Origin: an uncultured Porphyromonadaceae bacterium | Lineage (GTDB): Bacteria; Bacteroidota; Bacteroidia; Bacteroidales; Muribaculaceae | Assembly: GCA_947176585.1 (NCBI GenBank) | Contig: CAMWRI010000009.1 | Span: 1 to 32,086 of the forward strand | Direction: 5' to 3' | DNA length: 32,086 nucleotides | Part shown: positions 1 through 8,982 of the stretch, piece after piece | Layout of the letters: each line of letters begins with the position of its first letter | Position numbering within the stretch: position 1 is the stretch's first letter | Made by a program: the position numbers and the translations under genes | Notes under the pieces: model-generated | The model's input: the letters and a program-made list of their open reading frames with translations, nothing else | Databases searched by the model: none | What the model was told of the DNA's origin: nothing

Positions 1-24
1 GCAAATAGAAATATGACAACTATT

Positions 25-924
25 TTACCCCCCCCCATGAATTTTTACTCCCAACATCGCAAGTGCATTATCAGAAAGCGACACAATGCGTCCACAAGCC
101 GCAGTAAATGTCATTTCTCCAAAATACAAATTGCCACCCACCTCATAAAAATCCACGCGCACCTGCGGGAATCCCTGCGCAAGCACACGCGCACAATCGA
201 GCATTTTATCTAAATTCAAAGGAGCAGGAACCACAGTGCTCACAGGCCTATGCACATCATTGTGATTCAGATATTCTTTGTGGTATTGCCATTTCGTGTC
301 ATATGCCGCCGTCTCATAAACACCCCCTTGGCGATTCATAACCACAAACACCAGCTCAGGCTCGCCACCAATACACCACACTTTATAATCAATGAGCGAT
401 TTCGACTCCACAGACTGCTTATCCTTATCAAGAAGCTGCTCGGCCACCACGCGCGGCTTAATCCGCAGATAATGCGGCTCGGCCGTAGCCTTACCGAAAG
501 GATGACGAAAAAGATTTTTGAAATAGGCGCGCAACTCTGCCGCATCAGTTTTACTCTTGTCTGCAACTATACGAACATCACCCGACCCATTGGTTGCTTT
601 CAGCACAAAGCTATCAGGCAGAGCATCAAGATCAATATCGTCCGGATTATCCCACACCGCCAACAGCGGCACGAGGATGTCACCCAGCCCACAACTCTCC
701 ACATATTCGCGCACGGCATATTTATCGGCCAGACGGGACCACTCTCGCGTATCGGTGGTAAACGCCAATTTATTAATCCATTGATTGAGATCCTCGGGGT
801 GCTCCCAGTTTATTTCCCGCCCGAAAGTTTCGCGATAATACACCTCGGCACGCCCTTTTAAGCTCATAAATTTCAACTTCAGGCGATTTCTTAGCCACCA
901 AAAAATTGTAGCAGTCGAATACAT
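25..924 (-). CDS. TupA-like ATP-grasp family protein (polysaccharide/teichuronopeptide biosynthesis-like)
   Basis: ORF with DYKVWCIGGEPELVFV, RVDFYEVGGNLYFGEMTF and an ATP-grasp core (SFVLKATNGSGDVRIV) typical of the TupA-like ATP-grasp family. The ORF track starts at a GTG (930); an ATG lies at 924. The 3' end contains a G9 run. Confidence 0.8.
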   Translation of the reverse strand: MYSTATIFWWLRNRLKLKFMSLKGRAEVYYRETFGREINWEHPEDLNQWINKLAFTTDTREWSRLADKYAVREYVESCGLGDILVPLLAVWDNPDDIDLDALPDSFVLKATNGSGDVRIVADKSKTDAAELRAYFKNLFRHPFGKATAEPHYLRIKPRVVAEQLLDKDKQSVESKSLIDYKVWCIGGEPELVFVVMNRQGGVYETAAYDTKWQYHKEYLNHNDVHRPVSTVVPAPLNLDKMLDCARVLAQGFPQVRVDFYEVGGNLYFGEMTFTAACGRIVSLSDNALAMLGVKIHGGG

Positions 925-942
925 GGTCACAATTATTATATA

Positions 943-2349
943 CTAATGCTGCGAAGCATCCGGAGCGCCAGATTGGCCGACTGCACCACCACGATGCCGA
1001 CGGCCGCCACGACGTCGACGCTTCTTCGACTCTCCGGTCTTGGCCGCAGCTTCTTCGGCGGGGGCAGCAGCCTCTGTGGCAATATCGGCTGTTCCTTTCT
1101 CCTGGGCAGCGTGTTTCCCGCCTCGACCATGACGGCCGCCGCGTCCACGGCCTTTCGAGCCACGGCCTCTGCCGCCCTTGGCTCCGCCATCGCGGGCAGG
1201 AGACGAAAGCTCAGCACGTGCGCCAAACTCCTCCGGCACATCCTCGCGACGCACAGGTTTGCCCAGGAAGCGCTCGATCGAGGCAAAGCTTCCGCGGTCG
1301 CGCTCGCCCACGAGCGTCACCGCCGCACCCTCCATGCCCGCGCGCGCCGTGCGGCCGATGCGGTGCACATAATCCTCTGCCTCGCGCGGCACGTCGTAGT
1401 TCACCACCAGGGCGATATCATCGATGTCGATACCGCGGGCCAGAATATCCGTGGCAATCAATATGTCGAGCCGACCCGTACGGAACTCATGCATCACCTC
1501 GTCGCGCCGCGCCTGCTCGAGATCAGAGTGCATCTCGGCCGCATTATATCCCACACGGCGCAATTCGCGCGTCAGCTCCTTTACCTTCAACTTCGATGCC
1601 GCAAACACTATCACACGCTTCGAAGCTTTCGATGCGAAAAGATGACGCAGCACACCCGTCTTGCTGCGCTCCGGACAGATCACCACCGACTGGTCGATAC
1701 TGTCGGCCGGACGGCTCACCGCAATCTTCACCTCCACGGGGTCGCGCAGAATCTTCGCCGCCATCTGCTTGATCTTGGGCGGCATCGTGGCCGAGAACAT
1801 CAGCGTCTGGCGCGACGCTGGAGTAGCGGCCACAATCTGCATAATGTCATCATAGAAACCCATGTCGAGCATCCGGTCGGCCTCGTCCAGAATCAGCACC
1901 TGCACCTTGCTCAGATCCACATAGCCCATACTCATATGAGCCAGCAGGCGACCCGGGGTGGCGATCACCACGTCGGCACCCATCTTCAGGCCACGCTGCT
2001 GCTGCGCAAAAGTAGCACCATCCGTACCGCCATAAATAGCCACCGAATTCACAGGCAGAAAATACGAGAAACCTTCCATCTGCCGGTCAATCTGCTGCGC
2101 CAGCTCACGCGTGGGCGACATCACAATGCAATTTATAGCATCCGGTTCCGGCTGCGAAGCCAGGCGATCTATCACCGGCAGCAGAAACGCCGCCGTCTTG
2201 CCCGTACCGGTCTGTGCCACCGCTATAAGGTCGCGTCCCTCCAGCACCGCCGGTATTGCCTGTTCCTGAATGGGCGTGCACTCGCTGAAGTGCATCGCAT
2301 CGAGCGCATCAAGAATATCGTCGCTCAGATCTAACTCATCAAACGTCAT
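943..2349 (-). CDS. DEAD-box ATP-dependent RNA helicase with R/G-rich C-terminal tail
   Basis: AQTGTGKTAAF (Walker A), PTRELAQQ, DEADRMLDMGF, SATMP, IATDILARGIDI, HRIGRTARAG motifs; basic RG-rich C-terminus. Confidence 0.96.
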   Translation of the reverse strand: MTFDELDLSDDILDALDAMHFSECTPIQEQAIPAVLEGRDLIAVAQTGTGKTAAFLLPVIDRLASQPEPDAINCIVMSPTRELAQQIDRQMEGFSYFLPVNSVAIYGGTDGATFAQQQRGLKMGADVVIATPGRLLAHMSMGYVDLSKVQVLILDEADRMLDMGFYDDIMQIVAATPASRQTLMFSATMPPKIKQMAAKILRDPVEVKIAVSRPADSIDQSVVICPERSKTGVLRHLFASKASKRVIVFAASKLKVKELTRELRRVGYNAAEMHSDLEQARRDEVMHEFRTGRLDILIATDILARGIDIDDIALVVNYDVPREAEDYVHRIGRTARAGMEGAAVTLVGERDRGSFASIERFLGKPVRREDVPEEFGARAELSSPARDGGAKGGRGRGSKGRGRGGRHGRGGKHAAQEKGTADIATEAAAPAEEAAAKTGESKKRRRRGGRRHRGGAVGQSGAPDASQH

Positions 2350-2384
2350 TATATATATAATATATGTGCATGTATTTACGCCCG

Positions 2385-2392
2385 CAAAGTTA
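2385..2392 (-). promoter_or_regulatory. Putative Bacteroidetes -7 element upstream of the DEAD-box helicase
   Basis: Plus-strand CAAAGTTA = TAACTTTG on the minus strand (consensus TAnnTTTG), about 36 nt upstream of the ATG at 2349. No good -33 TTTG was seen. Confidence 0.5.
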
Positions 2393-2439
2393 CAAAAAAT
2401 ATTTACATTTATTGTGTATCAGCCCTTATATCCCACCAA

Positions 2440-3351
2440 TTATTGGTCATCGCTCTTGCACAGCGAGGCGTTGCGACGGAGGCCGTCGAGGCGGAGGCGC
2501 ATGAGGGCGGTGCCTGTGAAGGTGGATTTGAAGGTGCCGCGGGTGAGTGCGAGGGCACGGGCGGGTGTCATGGCGAGGATTTCGGCACGGGGTTGAAGGC
2601 CGGGCAGGGATGTGGCCGGCCCTTGCGAGAGGGGGCATACGCGGCTGCACACGTCGCAGCCGGCGAGGCGGCCGTGCAGATCCGTGGCCACCGGTAGTGG
2701 TCCGCGCCATTCCACGGTGAGACATGACAGGCAGCGGCGGGCGTCGACGCGGCCGCTTCCGTCGAGGGCTCCGGCGGGACAGGATTGCACACAACGACCG
2801 CAGCGCGTGCATAGTTCATTATCAAGCGGGGACGTTGGGGCTATGGCGGCGGTGGTGAGTATCTCGGCAAGAAAGATTTCAGATCCGGCTCCAGGCACGA
2901 GCAGCTTGCCGCTGAGGCCGCAGCGGCCCACTCCGGCGCGTTCGGCCCAGTAGCGCTCGCGCAGAGGCGCGGAATCGACGCACACGCGGGTGGCTCCGCC
3001 GCAACGACGCTCTATTGCTGCGGCTACGGGCGCGAGACATTCGCGAAGCACGGTGTGGTAGTCGCCGCCCAGGGCGTAGTCCGAGATCCAGGGATTGTGG
3101 TCGCTGCGCCTATAGCTGAAGGCGCACACAATGATGCTGCGGGCGCCTTCAAGCAACTGCCGGGGATCGAAGCGCACATCGTGATACCGCTCCATATATT
3201 GCATGCATCCGTGGTTGCCTGATGCTATCCATGCGTCGTAGACGCCGCGGTCGGCTTCTTCTACCGGCCCGGCGGGGGCCACGCCCCAGGCTACCGCACC
3301 GGCGTCGCGGCACAGGGTGTCAAGAAAGGCGTTGTCGGCAGGAGTGTTCAT
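2440..3351 (-). CDS. queG: Epoxyqueuosine reductase QueG
   Basis: Two ferredoxin-like Cys clusters (CTRCGRCVQSCP and CLSC...CDVCSRVCP) and QueG-like N-terminal region (ARSIIVCAFSYRR, DYHTVLRECL). The likely start is the ATG at 3351, not the longer ORF start; it overlaps the upstream stop as ATGA. Confidence 0.9.
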   Translation of the reverse strand: MNTPADNAFLDTLCRDAGAVAWGVAPAGPVEEADRGVYDAWIASGNHGCMQYMERYHDVRFDPRQLLEGARSIIVCAFSYRRSDHNPWISDYALGGDYHTVLRECLAPVAAAIERRCGGATRVCVDSAPLRERYWAERAGVGRCGLSGKLLVPGAGSEIFLAEILTTAAIAPTSPLDNELCTRCGRCVQSCPAGALDGSGRVDARRCLSCLTVEWRGPLPVATDLHGRLAGCDVCSRVCPLSQGPATSLPGLQPRAEILAMTPARALALTRGTFKSTFTGTALMRLRLDGLRRNASLCKSDDQ

Positions 3352-3968
3352 CGCTCCGGCAGAGTTTCGAAGCTGTAGCCTTGCTGCAGCAGCCATTCGA
3401 TAGCGGCAGGGAGCACGGCTTCCATGCGGAGCTGTGCCTTAATCGAGTCGTGAAACACTATGATGCTGCCGGGGCGGGTGTATCGCATGACGTTGCGGAG
3501 CACCTGCCCGGGTGTGAGCTGCGAGGAGTAGTCGCGTGTGACCACATCGTACATTATGATATCGAAGCGGCGGCGCAAGGCTCGCAACTGCCCGCGGCGC
3601 ATTATGCCGTGGGGCGGCCTGAACAGGCGACTGCCTATGAGAGCGGCAGCTTCCGAGATATCGCGCAGATAGCGGCGGGTGGACACGTGAAGGCCCTGGA
3701 GGTGGTGCATTGTGTGGTTGCCCACGCTATGGCCGGCGGCGCGCACCTGTTCGAGCAGGCCGGGATTGCGGCGCACGTTGTCGCCCACCATGAAGAATGT
3801 GGCCCGCACGCCATAGCGTGCGAGCGTTTCGAGCACCCGTGGCGTCACCTCCGGCACGGGGCCGTCGTCGAAGGTGAGGTACACCACCTTGCGGCGGCGT
3901 TCCCTCCCCCTCCACTGCGCCCCTGGAAACAGGAGGCGGTAGAGCCACGGCGGCTGCTCAATGAACAT
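3348..3968 (-). CDS. NodB-type polysaccharide deacetylase
   Basis: VVYLTFDDGPVPEVTPRVLETLARYGVRATFFMVGDNV and HSVGNHTMHHLQG are NodB homology-domain motifs. Confidence 0.93.
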   Translation of the reverse strand: MFIEQPPWLYRLLFPGAQWRGRERRRKVVYLTFDDGPVPEVTPRVLETLARYGVRATFFMVGDNVRRNPGLLEQVRAAGHSVGNHTMHHLQGLHVSTRRYLRDISEAAALIGSRLFRPPHGIMRRGQLRALRRRFDIIMYDVVTRDYSSQLTPGQVLRNVMRYTRPGSIIVFHDSIKAQLRMEAVLPAAIEWLLQQGYSFETLPER

Positions 3969-3977
3969 GCGCGGCTA

Positions 3978-6900
3978 TCAGATAAGACGGCCCCACTCCT
4001 CGCGCGAGAATCCGTAGGTGTTCTCAATGTCGCGGGTGCGTGCCATTGGATCCATGCCGGCAGCCTCGAAGGCTTCGAGGAGCAGGGCGCCCTCGCGGGC
4101 CACTTCGGGCAACGCGCGCACGTCGGTCACGCTGTCCACACCGGCGGCCTTGGCCAGATCGCTGACGGTGTAGCCATCGACATACAGCAACGGATACACC
4201 CGGAGCGCATACTCAAGCGGCAGTCGCTCGCGCACATCGGCCAGCAGGGCTTCCTGCTCAGGCGTGCGGTGCGGCATAGCGGTGAGTTTCTCAACCAGAT
4301 CCATCTGGTTGAGCAGGCCCACGGCCATTCCCAGATATTGCAGCGCATACTGCTCGGCGCGGCCCATTGCAGCGCGCTGCGTGGACGATAGCGACAGTGC
4401 ATATCGCATGAGCTGGGCGTAGCGCTTCTCGGAACCGTCGAGCACGGCGCGTGCCTTGGCCAAATCGTCGGCGCGGCCCGTGTCGAGCCAGAGGTCGTAG
4501 TATTTGGAGGCGATGTACACATCCATCATGTTGTCCCAGGGAGCCGTCTTGGCGGGCAGCTTCTCCACAATCAGGTCGAGCAGATTGCGGGCCATATCGC
4601 GCTGGGTCACGGGCACTTCCGTGCCGTGCTCACGGGCATATGCCACGGCGAATTCGCTGGCGGGTGCGTCGGGCTGCGCGAGCAGGTCCTCGGCGGCGGT
4701 GAAGAGGCCGGAGCGTGTGGACGACACCATGCGGCGCACCGTCTCGTCGAGATAGAGCTTATCGGCATCGGGCGCGTCGAGACCGCCCCAGCGATAGCGC
4801 GAGAAGGCGTTCTCATAGGCCTTGGCGGCGTTGACGTTGACGGGAGCGTTGCGGAAGGGCGTCACCTCATAGGCCATACCGGTGGCTGCGAGATAGGGCG
4901 AAAGACCCAGATAGTAGGACGACGGCACGGTGGTGGCGAAATACATGGGGCGCTCCCAGCCGTTGGCCAGCGAGTGTGAAATCATATCGAGCGACAGAGT
5001 GCGGGCCAGGTGCATACCGCTGCCCAGGTCGCGCAGATTGGTGCGCGGAGCATCAAAATGGGCGGCCAGCACATTGGCTGTATCGGCGGGATTCACGCCG
5101 AAGCGCTTCACTGCGGCTGCGGTGTCGACCTCCAGCACCACGCGCGGCGATGTGAGGAGATGTGCGCCGAACTGCGATGCATCCGAGGCATAAAGCTCGG
5201 CCAGAGCCTTCTGCGCCGGCACGAGAGAATCGGTGCGGGGCACCACGAAGCTGTAGGCCAGGCCATCGTAGGCATAGTCGGCCGGCGTGGCGAGCGTGGG
5301 GATGGCCTTGCCCTCGTAGGAGGGATGGCGCATCTGATTGGCATACCAGTCGGTGGTGAGGTAGCTGAGATTGACCACGCGCACGTCGCGGCGCACGCCT
5401 TCTACTTCCTGGGCATACCACAGCGGGAAGGTGTCGTTGTCGCCATTCGTGAAAATCACGGCATCCGGGTCGAGCGATTCGAGATAGTTCATGCCGAAGT
5501 CGCGGGTGGTATAGCGCCCGCTGCGGTCGTGGTCGTCCCAGGTCTGCGACACCATCTGCAGGGGCACCGCGATGCCTATGACCACAGCCACTCCGGCGGT
5601 GGCCCACTTGGCACCCTCGGAGGGCTCGCGGCGGCTCGCCAGCTTGAGCGCGTCGCGCAGCAGATATGCCACAGCGGAGACGCCCATGCCGATCCAGATG
5701 GCAAATGCGTAAAACGAACCGGCGAAGGCATAGTCGCGCTCACGCGGCTGTCCGGGCGTCTGGTTGAGGTAGAGCACGATGGCTATACCTGTCATGAAGA
5801 ACAGGAAGAATACCACCCAGAACTGCTCGATGCCGCGGCGCCCGTCAGGCCCGAAGCTGCGCAGCGCCTGCCACAGCAGGCCTATGATGCCCAGCAGCAG
5901 GGGAAGCATGTAGAACACATTGTGGCCCTTGTTTGCGCTGCCGTATTCGTCGGGCAGCAGGCTCTGGTCGCCCAGGCGGGGATTGTCGATGAAGGGGATG
6001 CCCGAGATCCAGTTGCCCAGATGCGGCTCGCCGTTGCCTTGCAGGTCGTTCTGGCGGCCGGCGAAGTTCCACATGAAGTAGCGCCAGTACATATGGTTGA
6101 GCTGGTAGTTCACGAAGTAGCGCAGGTTCACGCCGAAGCCCGGTTTCCAAGCGGTAGTCTGCTGCACGGGATTGCCGTTCTTGTCCATGGCTGTGGTGAT
6201 TGTGCTCTGGCTGTGCAGGTAGGGAGCCACCTCGTAGAGGGGAGCGTAGCCGTCGTTGGCCCAGCGGTGACGCATCTCGGCAGGGATATCGTCCAGGTCG
6301 GGCGTGGAGTAGTCGGCCCAGCTCTTATACGACGGCACGTGATTCTGATCGGTGCTGTAGATGCGGGTGAGCAGCATCTTCATATCGGGCACGTGGCGAT
6401 AGTTGGGTTTGTCTGTTTTCTGCACATATTCGTCGTCCTGCAGGGGCGAGGTCTTCACCACCTTTGACCACACGGGCTCCGAGTCGTTGTAGGCACCGCC
6501 GTTCTCGTCGCGCAGGTAGCCGTCGAGGATGCGGGTGACGGGGCGCCCGTTCTGGTCCACGCGCACATACAGGTTGCCCTGGCCGTCGTCCACGGTCTCA
6601 AGCTCCTCGGCGAAAGCCACACCGTAGAAGAGCGGGCGGTCGCCGTATTGCTCGCGGCTCATGTAGGATTCAAGGGCAAACACGTTGTCCGGCGCATTCT
6701 GGTTCATAGGCGTATTGGCCGACGCGCGTATGAGCAGCAGCGCGTAGCTGGAATAGCCGATGAATATCACGAAGATGCTGAGCATGATCACGTTGAGCAC
6801 GCGCACGGGCAGCTTGGAGCACAAGAAGAACAGCCAGCAGGCCAGGGCGGCCACGAGCAGCAGGCTCAGCCACCACGGGCCGGCCAGCAGCACGCCGCTG

Positions 6901-7805
6901 AGCACCACGCCCAGGAGCGTGCTCCAGCGAATGGCTGCCGCGCTGCGCTGCATGTAGAGAGCGCGGGCGTTCCAGCAGAACACGCCAACGAGCACCACGG
7001 CGTAGACGAGCACGCCCGTGTTGTAGCCTGTGCCCAGGGTGTTGACGAAGAAGAGCTCGAAAGCCTGAGCCACCTTCATGAAGCCAGGCACGAGACCGTA
7101 GAGGATAGCAGCCACGAGCACGCACGACACGGCCAGAGCCACGAGCGAGCCGCGGGCGTCGATATTTCGCCACTTGCGGTAGTAGAACACCAGACCGATG
7201 GCCGGGATGCACAGCAGATTGAGCAGATGCACGGCGATGCTCACGCCTATCACGTAGGCTATGAGTACCAGATAACGGTCGCTATGGGGGTCGTCGGCAC
7301 GGTTTTCCCACTTGAGGATGAGCCAGAACACCAGCGCCGTGCAGAACGACGAGAAGGCATAGACCTCACCCTCCACGGCCGAGAACCAGAAGGTGTCGCT
7401 CCACGTGTAGGCCAGCGCGCCGCACAGGCCCGACCCCATGATAATCACCAGCTTGCGCAGCGATATTTCCGTGGCGTCGTCGCGCACGATGAGGCGACGC
7501 ACCAGGTGGGTGATTGTCCAGAACAGCAGCAGGATGGTGCCCGCGCTCAGGAGCGCCGACATGGAGTTGACGGCCACGGCCGCACCTGTGATGTCGCCGC
7601 CGAATACGGTCACGAAGAATCGTGCCGCAAGCATGAAGATGGGGTTGCCCGGGGGGTGACCCACTTCGAGCTTGGCGCCCTGGGCTATGAACTCCGGGCA
7701 GTCCCAGAAACTTGCCGTGGGCTCGATTGTGAGCAGATAGGTGACGGCTGCCACCACGAAGCACACCCAGCCCAGGGTGTTGTTGACGATATTGTAGCGT
7801 TTCAT
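3978..7805 (-). CDS. DUF2723 family multi-pass membrane protein (TMEM260/GT117-like putative O-mannosyltransferase)
   Basis: N-terminal LTIEPTASFWDCPEFIAQGAKLEVGHPPGNPIF is the typical DUF2723 signature; many TM segments followed by a large C-terminal soluble part. Confidence 0.88.
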   Translation of the reverse strand: MKRYNIVNNTLGWVCFVVAAVTYLLTIEPTASFWDCPEFIAQGAKLEVGHPPGNPIFMLAARFFVTVFGGDITGAAVAVNSMSALLSAGTILLLFWTITHLVRRLIVRDDATEISLRKLVIIMGSGLCGALAYTWSDTFWFSAVEGEVYAFSSFCTALVFWLILKWENRADDPHSDRYLVLIAYVIGVSIAVHLLNLLCIPAIGLVFYYRKWRNIDARGSLVALAVSCVLVAAILYGLVPGFMKVAQAFELFFVNTLGTGYNTGVLVYAVVLVGVFCWNARALYMQRSAAAIRWSTLLGVVLSGVLLAGPWWLSLLLVAALACWLFFLCSKLPVRVLNVIMLSIFVIFIGYSSYALLLIRASANTPMNQNAPDNVFALESYMSREQYGDRPLFYGVAFAEELETVDDGQGNLYVRVDQNGRPVTRILDGYLRDENGGAYNDSEPVWSKVVKTSPLQDDEYVQKTDKPNYRHVPDMKMLLTRIYSTDQNHVPSYKSWADYSTPDLDDIPAEMRHRWANDGYAPLYEVAPYLHSQSTITTAMDKNGNPVQQTTAWKPGFGVNLRYFVNYQLNHMYWRYFMWNFAGRQNDLQGNGEPHLGNWISGIPFIDNPRLGDQSLLPDEYGSANKGHNVFYMLPLLLGIIGLLWQALRSFGPDGRRGIEQFWVVFFLFFMTGIAIVLYLNQTPGQPRERDYAFAGSFYAFAIWIGMGVSAVAYLLRDALKLASRREPSEGAKWATAGVAVVIGIAVPLQMVSQTWDDHDRSGRYTTRDFGMNYLESLDPDAVIFTNGDNDTFPLWYAQEVEGVRRDVRVVNLSYLTTDWYANQMRHPSYEGKAIPTLATPADYAYDGLAYSFVVPRTDSLVPAQKALAELYASDASQFGAHLLTSPRVVLEVDTAAAVKRFGVNPADTANVLAAHFDAPRTNLRDLGSGMHLARTLSLDMISHSLANGWERPMYFATTVPSSYYLGLSPYLAATGMAYEVTPFRNAPVNVNAAKAYENAFSRYRWGGLDAPDADKLYLDETVRRMVSSTRSGLFTAAEDLLAQPDAPASEFAVAYAREHGTEVPVTQRDMARNLLDLIVEKLPAKTAPWDNMMDVYIASKYYDLWLDTGRADDLAKARAVLDGSEKRYAQLMRYALSLSSTQRAAMGRAEQYALQYLGMAVGLLNQMDLVEKLTAMPHRTPEQEALLADVRERLPLEYALRVYPLLYVDGYTVSDLAKAAGVDSVTDVRALPEVAREGALLLEAFEAAGMDPMARTRDIENTYGFSREEWGRLI

Positions 7806-7807
7806 AA

Positions 7808-8788
7808 TCAGATGGAAAGACGGCGCAGCGTGTCGAGCAGCTCGCGGTTTATGGGTTTGTCGTTCTTGATGGCTTTATAGAAGGGAACGTACACAATCTC
7901 GTCGTTGCGCACACCTATCATCACGTTGCGCTGGTCCTCCATGAGCGCGTCGATGGCGGCGGCACCCATGCGCGATGCCAGGATACGGTCGTGGGCCGTG
8001 GGGGAGCCGCCGCGCTGCAGGTGGCCCAGAATGGACACGCGCACGTCGTAGCCGGGATATTCGTTCTTCACGCGCTCGGCCATCCCCATGGCTCCACCCG
8101 TGACGGGACTCTCGGCCACGAGCACGATCGACGAGTTCTTGCTCTTGCGGAAACCGTTCTGAATCAGCTCTGCAAGCTGGTCCACCTCGGTGCTTATCTC
8201 CGGGATGATGGCGGCTTCTGCGCCGGATGCTATGGCGCCGTTCAGCGCCAGGAAGCCTGCGTCGCGGCCCATCACCTCGATGAAGAAGAGGCGCTCGTGG
8301 CTGGTGGCCGTGTCGCGTATCTTGTCCACGCAGTCCATGATTGTGTTCAGAGCCGTGTCGTAGCCAATGGTTGTGTCGGTGCCATAGAGGTCGTTGTCGA
8401 TGGTGCCGGGGAGGCCTATGATGGGGATATTGAACTCATTGGCAAAAATGCGCGCGCCCGTGAGCGAACCGTCGCCGCCAATCACCACCAGCGCGTCGAT
8501 GCCGTGGCGCTGCATCACGTCGTAGGCCAGGCGCCGTCCCTCCGGAGTCTGGAATTCCTTGCATCGTGCGGTCTTAAGGATAGTACCGCCCTGCTGGATG
8601 ATATTCGACACATTCTGAGTGCGGAAGTCCACGATTTCATCGCTGATGAGACCGCGGTATCCGCGATATATACCTTTGACTTTCAAGCCGGCATAGATAG
8701 CCGAGCGTGTCACGGCGCGTATTGCGGCATTCATGCCGGGGGCATCGCCTCCGCTCGTGAGAATGCCCACGCATTTGATTTCTGCCAT
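7808..8788 (-). CDS. pfkA: ATP-dependent 6-phosphofructokinase
   Basis: [81 protein letters not shown]. Confidence 0.97.
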   Translation of the reverse strand: MAEIKCVGILTSGGDAPGMNAAIRAVTRSAIYAGLKVKGIYRGYRGLISDEIVDFRTQNVSNIIQQGGTILKTARCKEFQTPEGRRLAYDVMQRHGIDALVVIGGDGSLTGARIFANEFNIPIIGLPGTIDNDLYGTDTTIGYDTALNTIMDCVDKIRDTATSHERLFFIEVMGRDAGFLALNGAIASGAEAAIIPEISTEVDQLAELIQNGFRKSKNSSIVLVAESPVTGGAMGMAERVKNEYPGYDVRVSILGHLQRGGSPTAHDRILASRMGAAAIDALMEDQRNVMIGVRNDEIVYVPFYKAIKNDKPINRELLDTLRRLSI

Positions 8789-8820
8789 ATTATGTGATGT
8801 TTACAAATTTTTCCAATTTG

Positions 8821-8828
8821 CAAAATTA
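8821..8828 (-). promoter_or_regulatory. Putative -7 element upstream of pfkA
   Basis: Plus-strand CAAAATTA = TAATTTTG on the minus strand (TAnnTTTG), about 33 nt upstream of the pfkA ATG. No convincing -33 box. Confidence 0.35.
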
Positions 8829-8982
8829 ACACTTTATGCCGAATCTCCCGCGCCCGCGCGTCATTTTAAGATTTTTTGATAGAAAAAGAGGACAAAAAAA
8901 CGGGCATGCGGGGAAACCTCGCGCGGAAGCGCCTGAAGATAAGACACCCTTCAGGAAAAACTCGCGCGGAGCCGCAGAGTAA

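Noticed and set aside
946-2334. 462-aa plus-strand ORF opposite the DEAD-box helicase
   Set aside because: Shadow ORF of a well-supported helicase gene.
2345-2365. TATATATATAATATAT tract upstream of the helicase start
   Set aside because: Simple AT-rich leader; no sign of a coding or functional SSR beyond being unstructured 5' UTR.
6648-7880. 410-aa plus-strand ORF opposite DUF2723
   Set aside because: Low-complexity His/Glu/Gln-rich shadow translation, no family resemblance.
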